Part shown: in pieces, positions 9,906 to 17,179 of the stretch
Numbering within the stretch: position 1 is the stretch's first letter
How the letters are laid out: each line of letters begins with the position of its first letter
Source of the DNA: Phenylobacterium haematophilum
Lineage (GTDB): Bacteria > Pseudomonadota > Alphaproteobacteria > Caulobacterales > Caulobacteraceae
Assembly (NCBI RefSeq): GCF_014196295.1
Contig: NZ_JACIDK010000010.1
Coordinates: 1 to 57,073, forward strand
Length of the DNA stretch: 57,073 nucleotides
Reading direction: 5' to 3'
Translations under genes and position numbers: made by a program
Notes under the pieces: generated by a model
Databases searched by the model: none
Told to the model about the DNA's origin: nothing
What the model saw: only the letters and a program-made list of their open reading frames with translations

Positions 9906-10040
9906 CGGGCCGTGCGCCGCCACCTTCGCGCCGGCGGAGCGTTGTGGGGTCATGACAGTTCAGCGGGCCGTGCGGGCGCGACCCAGCCCCTCGCCATCTG
10001 ACGCCCCCGCATCTTGGGCCGAGCCGAGCGAGGGCCGCAG

Positions 10041-10853
10041 GTGAAGGTCGCCACGTTCAACATCAACAACATCAACAAGCGGCTGCCCAACCTCCTGGAC
10101 TGGCTTGGGGCGGCGCAGCCCGATGTGGTCTGCCTGCAGGAACTCAAGGCCGATGATCACGCGTTCCCGGAGGCGGCGCTGGCGCACGCCGGATATTCGG
10201 CGGTCTGGCATGGCCAGAGGACGTGGAACGGGGTCGCCATTCTCTCACGCGGAGGTGCTCCGGTCCTCACGCGGCGGGCGCTGCCGGGCGATCCGCAGGA
10301 TGTGCAGGTCCGCTACATCGAAGCGGCTGTCGACGGCGTTCTTGTCGCCTCGATCTATCTGCCGAACGGCAATCCCAACCCGGGACCGAAGTTCGCCTAC
10401 AAGTTGGCCTGGCAGCAGAGGCTGGCCGCCCACGCGGCCTCGCTGATGAGCACAGGCGCGCAGGTGATCCTGGCGGGCGACTTCAACGTCGTTCCCACCG
10501 AGGCCGACATCTACCAACCGAACAAGTGGGCGGGAGACGCGCTCGTCGACCCACAGGCCCGCGCGCAATTTGCGCAACTGCTCGAGGCGGGCTGGGTCGA
10601 TGGGCTGCGAGCGGTGCATCCAAGCGGGCCGCTCTGGACGTTCTGGGCCTATATCCGTCACCGGTGGCCCAACGATAAAGGGCTCCGACTTGATCATCTG
10701 CTGCTCTCGCCGGGCCTTGCGGGCCGGCTTATCGATGCTGGCGTAGACCGCGCGGTACGAGGCATGGACGGCGCGAGCGACCACGCGCCGGCTTGGGTGG
10801 TCCTCGGTCCTGAGCGAACGGTCGCGCGCCGGCCTCGTCCTAGAATGCGCTAA
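10041..10853 (+). CDS. xthA: Exodeoxyribonuclease III (AP endonuclease)
   Basis: A 270-residue member of the exonuclease III/APE1 fold. The GTG start at 10041 gives VKVATFNINNINKRLPNLLDW; an upstream in-frame start at 10014 adds nine unrelated residues. Visible elements are the metal-binding Glu in CLQELKADD, GDFNVVPTEADIY in the core, LRLDHLLLSP and the catalytic SDHAP near the C-terminus. It hydrolyses abasic sites and trims 3' blocks in base-excision repair. It stands alone; its 3' end overlaps a tiny convergent membrane-protein gene by 14 bp. It may be a second copy besides a chromosomal xth, since it lies among stress genes. Confidence 0.93.
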   Translation: MKVATFNINNINKRLPNLLDWLGAAQPDVVCLQELKADDHAFPEAALAHAGYSAVWHGQRTWNGVAILSRGGAPVLTRRALPGDPQDVQVRYIEAAVDGVLVASIYLPNGNPNPGPKFAYKLAWQQRLAAHAASLMSTGAQVILAGDFNVVPTEADIYQPNKWAGDALVDPQARAQFAQLLEAGWVDGLRAVHPSGPLWTFWAYIRHRWPNDKGLRLDHLLLSPGLAGRLIDAGVDRAVRGMDGASDHAPAWVVLGPERTVARRPRPRMR

Positions 10854-10959
10854 GCCCCGCCGCCATGGTGGCGATCAGGATGACGGAGCCGACAAGCACG
10901 AGGACGAAAGTCACCACCCTGCCGAACATGTCCCATGACCTCCTGTCATCTTCCGACAT
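10840..10959 (-). CDS. Tiny single-span membrane protein
   Basis: A 39-residue product: charged N-terminus MSEDDRRSWDMFGR, then one hydrophobic helix (VVTFVLVLVGSVILIATMAA). The ATG at 10959 is preferred; the frame stays open to 11049. It overlaps the 3' end of the exonuclease III gene. It looks like a small stress membrane protein, but no family name can be given. Confidence 0.45.
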   Translation of the reverse strand: MSEDDRRSWDMFGRVVTFVLVLVGSVILIATMAAGLSAF

Positions 10960-11002
10960 CGCAGCTTTGGGCGCTGTGGGGATCAGGGGCGCGCCAGGTT
11001 CA

Positions 11003-11431
11003 TCAAATCGACCGCCCGGGCGGGGGCGGCGGCTCGGACACAGGCGCACCGACCTGTAGAACTCTCACAGCTCGGATGCGGCCGTCATCTTCGGTCCATC
11101 GGAATACTGCGCCCTCAGGGAGGCCAAGCAGCGCCGCGCCAAGCGTCTCGCAGACCGGGACCTCGTTCTGCGCAGGCGACGCGGAAGGCTGGAGCACGAT
11201 CGTTACCGTACGCTGGTGCTTGGTGCGCAGGTCTCGGAAGGTCACTTCCGTGCCCAGCCCGACGAACGGTTCCAGAGCTCCAGCGGCGGGCGACAGCCTC
11301 GAAATCTCCTGACGCAACAGAGGCGTCGCAGCCGCCCCGGCCTCGGAGACAAGCGGTTGGTTCAGCTTCTCGTGGTCGGAGCCGGTGGCGTAAATGATCG
11401 GGGGTGAAAAGGCGGCTTCCAGGGGGCGCAT
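11003..11431 (-). CDS. Rnk/GreA-type C-terminal domain protein
   Basis: A 142-residue protein starting at the ATG at 11431, with GGAG 8 nt upstream. The frame continues to 11593, but the extra 54 residues are Pro/Arg-rich and non-homologous. Residues about 15-130 match the layout of Rnk-like proteins: a short helical region (DHEKLNQPLVSEA...LLRQEISR), then the GreA/GreB C-terminal FKBP-like domain with 'VGLGTEVTFRDLRTK' and 'LGAALLGLPEGAVFRW'. These proteins bind RNA polymerase and affect nucleotide pools and stress gene expression. The short coiled coil lacks the acidic tip of true GreA. It ends in PPPPPGRSI. Confidence 0.8.
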   Translation of the reverse strand: MRPLEAAFSPPIIYATGSDHEKLNQPLVSEAGAAATPLLRQEISRLSPAAGALEPFVGLGTEVTFRDLRTKHQRTVTIVLQPSASPAQNEVPVCETLGAALLGLPEGAVFRWTEDDGRIRAVRVLQVGAPVSEPPPPPGRSI

Positions 11432-11479
11432 ATCATAACTCCGTTGCGGACCGCGGCGACGTTGCTGCGTCGTGGGCGA

Positions 11480-11489
11480 GGGGGGGGGG
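11480..11489. repeat. Poly-G tract (10 G)
   Basis: The longest homopolymer in the window, about 50 bp upstream of the Rnk-like start on the minus strand (a poly-C run on the coding strand). It is in a position to affect spacing in a promoter or leader. Confidence 0.8.
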
Positions 11490-12055
11490 CGTCCGCCGGG
11501 CGGCGGAGGCGGAAGATCGGCGAGAGGCGTTCGGCGCAGCGCTTTGGGTGAGCGCGAGACATGAGCCTTCGGCCGACGATGTCGGCGAGGCATCGCGCGG
11601 ATGCGCAGTAATTCCGAAGTTCAATTTGAGAAAATTGTCGCCCGAGGTCGGTCGGCCAGTCCTATGGCCCCGATCGGGCCCTAGTGCTCTTTGACTTTAC
11701 AGAGCTCGCCTTGCCCCTGCGGGCGGATCGACTTCACATTACGCATGGTTTTTGACAGTCGCGCAAGGCGGGGACAAAGTCAAATTCCGACAATTTCGGC
11801 ATCTTGCAGGCCGACCGCTGGCGTCCCGTTGCTGCGGCTTTAGTCCAAGACGAACTATCGGTTCACGCCGTGGCCTTCGCGACAGGCGCCTGACGCTCAA
11901 GGCTGCGGACGAGCCCTGCGAAAATTTCAGGCGCGCCAGCGGCGCCAGCCCAGTGGCTCGGGCGTTGAGTTCCGAGCGCTGCGCTGGCAAAGGCAATGAT
12001 CGGCTGCGCGCGCAGAAGCGGTCAGATCGCGGCAAGTCATCCTAGGGAGCTTCGA
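11490..12055. other. Long intergenic region upstream of the cold-shock gene
   Basis: About 560 bp without a convincing ORF between the divergent Rnk-like and cold-shock genes. The part at 11600-11800 is less GC-rich than its surroundings and includes GACAAAGTCAAATTCCGACA. Cold-shock genes often have long structured leaders, but I cannot identify a promoter or thermosensor with confidence. Confidence 0.5.
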
Positions 12056-12553
12056 ATGGCGCAGGGCGTCGTCAAATTTTTCAACGCCGACAAGGGCTTT
12101 GGTTTCATCAGCCCGACCGATGGCGGCGAAGACATCTTCGTCCATGTCACGGCCCTGCATGACAGCGGCCTCGACAGCCTCAACGAGGGCGACGAGGTGG
12201 CCTATGAGCCCACGCGCGACCGCCGCAGCGGCAAGACGACGGCGACGAGCCTGCAGCTGTTGATCGCCGCGCCGGCTTCTCCGCGCAGGGCCCGGGGGCC
12301 AAGCGGCGGCGGCGACCGCGGCGGGGCGCGGACGTCGCTTGGAACGGCCACTGGGGTCGTCAAATGGTTCAACGCCTCAAAAGGCTTCGGCTTCATTCAG
12401 CCGGATGTCGGGGGCGCCGACGTATTCGTCCACATCTCCGCCGTCGAACGCGCAGGCCTTGTCACACTGCGCGATGGCCAGTCCATCGGCTTCGAGGTCG
12501 AGCAGGATCAACGCAGCGGCAAGCTGACCGCCACCAACCTGCGGGCGGACTGA
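12056..12553 (+). CDS. Cold-shock protein with two CSD domains
   Basis: A 165-residue protein made of two cold-shock domains, residues about 1-69 and 97-165. A basic, Gly/Ser/Arg-rich linker ([19 protein letters not shown]) joins them. Each domain has the paired RNA-binding motifs: KGFGFISP and DIFVHV, then KGFGFIQP and DVFVHI. The ATG is chosen for its [10 protein letters not shown] opening and the AGGGAGC 6 nt upstream. Double-CSD proteins are common in alphaproteobacteria, acting as RNA chaperones in cold or stationary phase. The frame could extend to 11996 without homology. Confidence 0.93.
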   Translation: MAQGVVKFFNADKGFGFISPTDGGEDIFVHVTALHDSGLDSLNEGDEVAYEPTRDRRSGKTTATSLQLLIAAPASPRRARGPSGGGDRGGARTSLGTATGVVKWFNASKGFGFIQPDVGGADVFVHISAVERAGLVTLRDGQSIGFEVEQDQRSGKLTATNLRAD

Positions 12554-12675
12554 GCCGGACTGAACTGCCGCACCTGGCCGTCCGCTTGGCGACCGGCCTG
12601 GCCAGGATGCCTTTCTCTCAAGGTTCCATAAACCTGCAAAGGGTTAGAGAGGCCCGCTATTTATCAGTGGGGAGA

Positions 12676-13455
12676 ATGCGCGCCATGGCGACCGGATGTC
12701 AGGGATGTCGGGACGGCTCAGGCTTCGGCTCCCCATTCTCAATGGCCTTTCAGCCAATCGTCGATATCGCCGGCAAGACGATCTTCGCCCACGAAGCGCT
12801 TGTGCGCGGCGTCGGGGGGGAGGGCGCATTTTCGGTTCTAAGCCAGGTCGCCGACGAAAACCGCTACGCCTTCGACCAGGAGTGTCGTGTGAAGGCGATC
12901 GAGATGGCGACAGCTCTGGATCTGCCTCGAGACGGCGCGCGTCTGTCGATCAACTTCATGCCGAACGCTGTCTATGAGCCCCGAGCCTGCATTCGGCTCA
13001 CGCTTGCGACCGCGTTGCGCACGGGTTTCCCCCTCGACCGGATTATCTTCGAGTTCACCGAAGACGAAAAAGTGGACACCAATCACCTCTTGAACATCCT
13101 GCGCACCTATCGAGCCATGGGCTTCAAGACGGCTATCGATGACTTTGGCGCCGGCTATGCAGGACTGGGCCTGTTATCGAAATTCCAGCCCGACATAGTC
13201 AAACTCGACATGGAACTTGTTCGCGGCATCGACCGCGATGAGGTTAAGCAGAAGATCGTAAAATCCATGCTTGATCTCATGGCTGCCCTTGGCGTCCAGA
13301 CGATCTGCGAAGGCGTCGAGACGGACGACGAGCTGCAAACGCTGCAAGTCCTCGGTGCAACCTTGATTCAGGGCTACGCCCTGGCTCGGCCTGCGTTCGA
13401 GAGCCTGGTCGGCCCCGAGGTGCTCGCCCCTCTGAAGGGTCGGGCCGCAGCCTGA
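12676..13455 (+). CDS. EAL-domain c-di-GMP phosphodiesterase (partner of adjacent BLUF protein)
   Basis: A 259-residue protein that is almost only an EAL domain. Catalytic motifs look intact: EAL at residues 40-42, NFMPN, EFTEDEKV, DDFGAGYAGL, KLDMELV and EGVET. A short N-terminus has a CQGC pair. The ATG at 12676 follows GGGGAG; the open frame begins far upstream at 12364, over the cold-shock gene, and is not real there. The SINFMPNAVYEP stretch resembles EAL domains found fused to BLUF photoreceptors. Its stop is 7 bp from the ATG of a stand-alone BLUF gene. Predicted activity: hydrolysis of c-di-GMP to pGpG, with light control through the neighbour. Confidence 0.9.
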   Translation: MRAMATGCQGCRDGSGFGSPFSMAFQPIVDIAGKTIFAHEALVRGVGGEGAFSVLSQVADENRYAFDQECRVKAIEMATALDLPRDGARLSINFMPNAVYEPRACIRLTLATALRTGFPLDRIIFEFTEDEKVDTNHLLNILRTYRAMGFKTAIDDFGAGYAGLGLLSKFQPDIVKLDMELVRGIDRDEVKQKIVKSMLDLMAALGVQTICEGVETDDELQTLQVLGATLIQGYALARPAFESLVGPEVLAPLKGRAAA

Positions 13456-13462
13456 CCTTGCA

Positions 13463-13918
13463 ATGAGACGGCTTATCTACACGAGTTTGGTCGCGCCCGG
13501 ACTGGACGACCAGGACGCCTTGCTGGGCTCCATCCTGAAGACGTCGGTGCGCAACAACGCGCAAGTGGCTGTTACGGGCATGCTTGTCCTCTACCGCAAT
13601 CAGTTCATCCAGGCTCTGGAGGGGCCATCTGAGAGCGTCGAGATGATCTGCCGCAAGGTGCGCCGAGACCGCCGACACCAGCACTTTAAGCTGGTCGAAG
13701 ATGTGACGACCCCCTCCAGAAGCTTCGCAGGCTGGGCAATGTGCGGCTGCAACGTCGGTTCGGCCGACAACGCGATTCTGGAGGTCCTGTCTTTGCGGCC
13801 CGAGTTCGAGCCGCGGCTGATGAGCGGATCCAGCGCCCTGGCGCTGTTGAAAACGGTCCGCGCCGTGCAGCAACGCGTGGCTTCGAGGACTGAAGGCGCG
13901 GTCGTTATCGAAGCCTAG
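13463..13918 (+). CDS. BLUF blue-light sensor protein, stand-alone
   Basis: A 151-residue protein with a BLUF flavin-binding domain at residues about 3-95. Key residues are at the expected places: Tyr6 (LIYTS), Asn31/32 (SVRNNAQVAVTGML), Gln50 (NQFIQALEGP) and Trp91 (GWAM). The C-terminal 50 residues form the helical cap typical of short BLUF proteins, with no output domain. It starts 7 bp after the EAL gene, so the two are almost certainly co-transcribed. Inference: FAD-bound BLUF binds the separate EAL protein in trans and tunes c-di-GMP turnover in blue light, in contrast to BLUF-EAL fusions such as YcgF and BlrP1. Confidence 0.93.
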   Translation: MRRLIYTSLVAPGLDDQDALLGSILKTSVRNNAQVAVTGMLVLYRNQFIQALEGPSESVEMICRKVRRDRRHQHFKLVEDVTTPSRSFAGWAMCGCNVGSADNAILEVLSLRPEFEPRLMSGSSALALLKTVRAVQQRVASRTEGAVVIEA

Positions 13919-14371
13919 CGACGGCATCGGCTCGTGACCCCACGCGCCAATGACCTGCCGCGTCCATCAGGCCGGTCCGATCACCCCTGAGCGGCGGCGA
14001 ATGCCCCGACAACTCGCCTGGGCCGAGCCCCTGCCTTGGCCGCAAACTCTCCGCCACAGCAGATCGATATCGGGCTCTGCGCCGGACTGAGCCAATCCTC
14101 GCCGTCGCTTCGCGGATCGCGCGGCGAAATTTTGTGCGCAGATCGTGATCCCGAGGGCGTCCTGCCTCGTAGATGCAACCAGCGCCCCGCAAGCGTGACC
14201 GCTCCCGCCGCCTTCAGCCAGTTTGAGTTCTCGAAGCTTGAGGTTCGAACGTCCGTCGCGCCTGGATCGCCAAGCCGGAACGCGAATGCTCAGGGACGTG
14301 GGGAGCGACTGGCGTTCGCGCGGCCGTTATTGGGCCGCCGGGCCGATGAACAATAAGGAGCGCCTTCTAGG
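13919..14371. other. Intergenic region without a recognised gene
   Basis: About 450 bp between the BLUF and XRE genes. Open frames on both strands are compositionally random. AATAAGGAGC lies just before the XRE start as a ribosome binding site. Confidence 0.55.
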
Positions 14372-14782
14372 ATGAACGGAAATGTCCCGGACGCTATCGA
14401 CATTGAGGTCGGAAGGCGCTTGCGATTGTTACGACAAAGTAGGTCGATCTCGCAAACTCAGTTGGCCAAAGCCGTCGGCCTCACCTTTCAGCAGATTCAG
14501 AAATACGAGCGCGGGCAAAATCGAATAAGCGCCTCCAAACTGTGCCATATCGCCCGAAGCCTCGACGTCAGCCCGTTGTTATTGTTGCCGCCCGAGGAAC
14601 GAGGTGCGGCCAGCAGCGCTGATCTGCTCATCAGATCTCCTGAAGCCGCGGAGGTTCTTGCGATCGTCGACAGCCTGTCGTCTCAAGACAGGCGATTGGC
14701 CGTCAGGATGCTTCATCTTCTTGCGGCGCGGGGCGCCGCTGAACCGGGCGCTCCACCGCTCATGGCGCAACGGCAGAAATGA
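14372..14782 (+). CDS. XRE-family (Cro/C1-type) transcriptional regulator
   Basis: A 136-residue protein with one HTH_XRE domain at residues about 11-67 (VGRRLRLLRQSRSISQTQLAKA then LTFQQIQKYERGQNRIS). A short helical tail (EVLAIVDSLSSQDRRLAVRMLHLL) is of the kind seen in small alphaproteobacterial regulators. AAGGAGC precedes the start. The gene lies alone, upstream of a single-domain response regulator. The target is unknown. Confidence 0.9.
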   Translation: MNGNVPDAIDIEVGRRLRLLRQSRSISQTQLAKAVGLTFQQIQKYERGQNRISASKLCHIARSLDVSPLLLLPPEERGAASSADLLIRSPEAAEVLAIVDSLSSQDRRLAVRMLHLLAARGAAEPGAPPLMAQRQK

Positions 14783-14983
14783 CCAGAGGGATGGCGTTCG
14801 ACGATCCTGGATGTTCGGGAACGTTCGATTTCAATTGAAGTTATTGAGTGGGGGTGGATTCGAAATCAGAACAAGCGCAGTTAAATCTCAAGGTTGCGTG
14901 ATTTGATTGCGCGGAAGCTAATATAATGTCGTTGTGAGTCGCGTTGTATTTAGTAATACTGCTTCGTTGCAGGGAGTTTCTCG
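14783..14983 (+). promoter_or_regulatory. AT-rich promoter region of the single-domain response regulator
   Basis: This 200-bp stretch is clearly less GC-rich than its surroundings. It contains TATAAT at 14922-14927, with TTGCGT (14894) and TTGATT (14903) upstream. Neither gives the ideal 17-bp spacing, so the exact promoter is uncertain. CAGGGAG lies before the GTG start of the downstream gene. Confidence 0.35.
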
Positions 14984-15364
14984 GTGTCCATTAACTCGCT
15001 TGGCGTTGTCCTCGCTGTCGATGATGACGCCCTGGTGCTTGAACTGATGGGCGCGGCGGTCGAGGAGGCGGGGTTCGTCGTCAAGGCCGCGCCGAACCTC
15101 TCTGCGGCGCTGGACGTCCTAAGGTCCCACCCAGCTGACCGGATCGTGGCGCTCGTGACGGACGTTAGGCTGGGCGCACAATCGGGATGGGAGCTGGCTC
15201 GATGCGCCCGAGCCCTCGATCCTGAGCTCCCGGTGCTTTACGTGACCGGCGACAGTGGGCACGAATGGTCAAGTCAGGGCGTCCCCCGCAGCCACATCCT
15301 CGTCAAGCCATTCAGTCTCGAAGCACTCGGCGCGGCTGTTTCGGCTCTTGTGAGGGATGGCTAG
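14984..15364 (+). CDS. Single-domain response regulator
   Basis: A 126-residue receiver domain with no output domain, started by GTG. The acidic pair is in AVDDDALV, the phospho-acceptor Asp in LVTDVRLG, the Thr switch in YVTGDSG and the conserved Lys in ILVKPFS. Such stand-alone receivers relay or sink phosphate in alphaproteobacterial HWE-kinase networks. An HWE/HisKA_2-type kinase gene lies convergently about 230 bp downstream and is an obvious candidate partner. Confidence 0.92.
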   Translation: MSINSLGVVLAVDDDALVLELMGAAVEEAGFVVKAAPNLSAALDVLRSHPADRIVALVTDVRLGAQSGWELARCARALDPELPVLYVTGDSGHEWSSQGVPRSHILVKPFSLEALGAAVSALVRDG

Positions 15365-15380
15365 GGTCCTGCACCATCCC
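15354..15380 (+). terminator. Hairpin overlapping the response-regulator stop
   Basis: GGGATGG (15354-15360) and CCATCCC (15374-15380) pair across a 13-nt loop that includes the stop codon. No T-run follows. Confidence 0.4.
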
Positions 15381-15591
15381 GGCGGAGGGAGACGAACAGG
15401 TCTTATCATGAGCGATGCTGACGCTCGACATCGCTGTGTGCGGGGCGAAAGTGCTGCTGGATCAGGTCCGCAAACTTGCAATCTCGCACGGCCTGCCCCC
15501 TGCGCAGGTTCGCCACGAGGTCTTCGCTTTCCGCTGATGCTGCTAAGCGACGAGCTGCTGACGTCGCCGGCCCGTTTACGACGCCTTCCAG

Positions 15592-16635
15592 TCAAAACAG
15601 CCTGCCCGGCAGCGGGGTTGAGCTGCCGGGCGGCCGCCAGGGGATCTTCACCTCCACCTTCGTGCCAGCGTTGCTGCTTTCAATGGCCAGCTTGCCAGAG
15701 CATTGCTGCACGAAGCTTTCGATCACTCGGCTTCCCAGCCCGCGACGAAGCTGATCAGCCGCCGGCATGCCGCGCCCCTCGTCGGACACGACGAGCCTAA
15801 GCCAGTCCTCCATGACGGCCAGCGCGATGCGCACGACGCCGCGCTCTTCCTGTTCTGGGTACGCGTGCTTGACGGCGTTGGTGACAAGTTCGTTGACAAG
15901 AAGTCCGATCTGCACGGCCTGATCGAGCGAGACATGAACCGGCTCGGCTTCCACCTCGAGCCGTACGTGATCATCGCCCACCGACCGGGAGAGCCGCGCC
16001 ACGAGATCGGCCAGGTAATGATCCATCGCCACATGTTCCTGCTGATGGCGCCGGTAAAGCTCAGCATGAAGATCGGCGACGGCGTAGACGCGGTTGATGG
16101 CGGCGTGCAGATGCTCGGCGACCTCGGGCGAGGCGTCGCGGGCCTGCAAGTTCAAAAGGCTCGCCACGATCGTCAGGTTGTTTTTGACCCGATGGTTGAG
16201 TTCGTCCAGCAGCGTGGCTTGATGGGCCTCCGCACGTTTGAGCGATGTGATGTCTATGTAGAAGTGCGCGAAGCGTCTGGATGACAAACGGGTGCAGTGA
16301 ACGTCGTACCAGCGGTGACGCGCCGTATCGTGATACTGAAACCGATGTGGGACGCCGGTCTCGACAGTGCCTTGGAAATTGGCGAACCAATTCGGCGTCG
16401 CATCCGGCCTCAGTTCCTTGAAGCGACGGCCGACGATTTCCCCGCTCGCCCGAAATCCACGTTTGAAGGCAGGGTTCGCCTGCAGGAAGCGGTAATCTAC
16501 AAGCCGTCCGCTGGGGTCGCAGATGGGCTCGCAGAGCACGACGCCTTCGGACATCGTCTCGAAGAGAAGGCGCAAGTCCAACTCCTCGGCGCCGGCCTGG
16601 CCGTGCTCATGGAACTCATCGTCCGGACCAGCCAC
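15592..16635 (-). CDS. PAS-domain sensor histidine kinase, HisKA_2/HWE type
   Basis: A 347-residue soluble kinase. A PAS domain lies at about residues 20-135 (LLFETMSEGVVLCEPICD ... FYIDITSLKRAE). The HisKA_2 phospho-acceptor region LLDELNHRVKNNLTIVASLL follows, then an ATPase domain with NELVTNAVKHAYPE (N box), SDEGRGMP and GLGSRVI. GTG at 16635 is preferred because AGAGGG lies 6 nt upstream; the frame can be extended to a TTG at 16659. No membrane segment is present, so it senses a cytosolic cue. It is convergent with the single-domain response regulator. Kinases of this type feed the general stress response in alphaproteobacteria. Confidence 0.9.
   Translation of the reverse strand: MAGPDDEFHEHGQAGAEELDLRLLFETMSEGVVLCEPICDPSGRLVDYRFLQANPAFKRGFRASGEIVGRRFKELRPDATPNWFANFQGTVETGVPHRFQYHDTARHRWYDVHCTRLSSRRFAHFYIDITSLKRAEAHQATLLDELNHRVKNNLTIVASLLNLQARDASPEVAEHLHAAINRVYAVADLHAELYRRHQQEHVAMDHYLADLVARLSRSVGDDHVRLEVEAEPVHVSLDQAVQIGLLVNELVTNAVKHAYPEQEERGVVRIALAVMEDWLRLVVSDEGRGMPAADQLRRGLGSRVIESFVQQCSGKLAIESSNAGTKVEVKIPWRPPGSSTPLPGRLF
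15604..15631 (-). terminator. Rho-independent terminator embedded in the 3' end of the kinase gene
   Basis: On the minus strand, GCCCGGCAG / CTGCCGGGC form a 9-bp perfect stem with a 10-nt loop inside the last codons. AGGCTGTTTTGAC follows, so the T-run overlaps the TGA stop. Confidence 0.65.
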
Positions 16636-16840
16636 GATCAGCCCTCTAACCGCCTGCAATCTGACGCTATCGTCTTCGTGTTTCCAATCACTTCCGCGCG
16701 CGGCGGCCAGTAAGGCGACGGGGCGGGGACGGAGGCGAATGAGGTCCGGATTGATCGGGGTTTCGCCGGATTGACCAACGCAGGCCTGACCTCATGCTGA
16801 AACGCCGTCCCAAGACGTCGGGGGCCGTTGGGGGTGAGAA

Positions 16841-17053
16841 ATGCTTTCGAGCGTCATTACGAAACGTCGCTGCGCGGGTGAACCGGCCGAAACCATACGG
16901 GCCTTTCCGCAGGATGCAGACGCCCTCAGCGAGATCTGGCGTTTGCTGGTCGCCGATCGCGACCCTCAAAGACTGAGGGAAATCAGCTGGCGACGGGCTG
17001 ACGGCGTCGTCGTGACCCACGAAGCTCTGATCGAGTGGGCTGAGCTTCGCTGA
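16841..17053 (+). CDS. Small hypothetical protein
   Basis: A 70-residue ORF in a 540-bp gap between the sensor kinase and the PLD gene; GGGGGTGAG lies just upstream of the ATG. The C-terminal half (DALSEIWRLLVADRDPQRLREISWRRADGVVVTHEALIEWAELR, cited as residues 27-70) has ordinary amino-acid balance, unlike the random frames around it. No family is recognised. The rest of the gap holds nothing I can support. Confidence 0.4.
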   Translation: MLSSVITKRRCAGEPAETIRAFPQDADALSEIWRLLVADRDPQRLREISWRRADGVVVTHEALIEWAELR

Positions 17054-17179
17054 TCGGCTGCGGCGTGGACGTCCGCGGACGCCGGGAGCACGACGCAGTT
17101 TTTGACAGGAATGAGCCTCTAGCCTACCGACTCGTCATGAGCCTTTGCGGCGCCTTCAACTTATCCCTCTCAGCGGACG

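Noticed and set aside
14236..14256. GGTTCGAAC, checked as a T-arm of a tRNA
   Set aside because: No matching acceptor or anticodon arms around it.
14036..14356. 106-residue ORF before the XRE regulator
   Set aside because: Compositionally random, no ribosome binding site and no recognisable domain.
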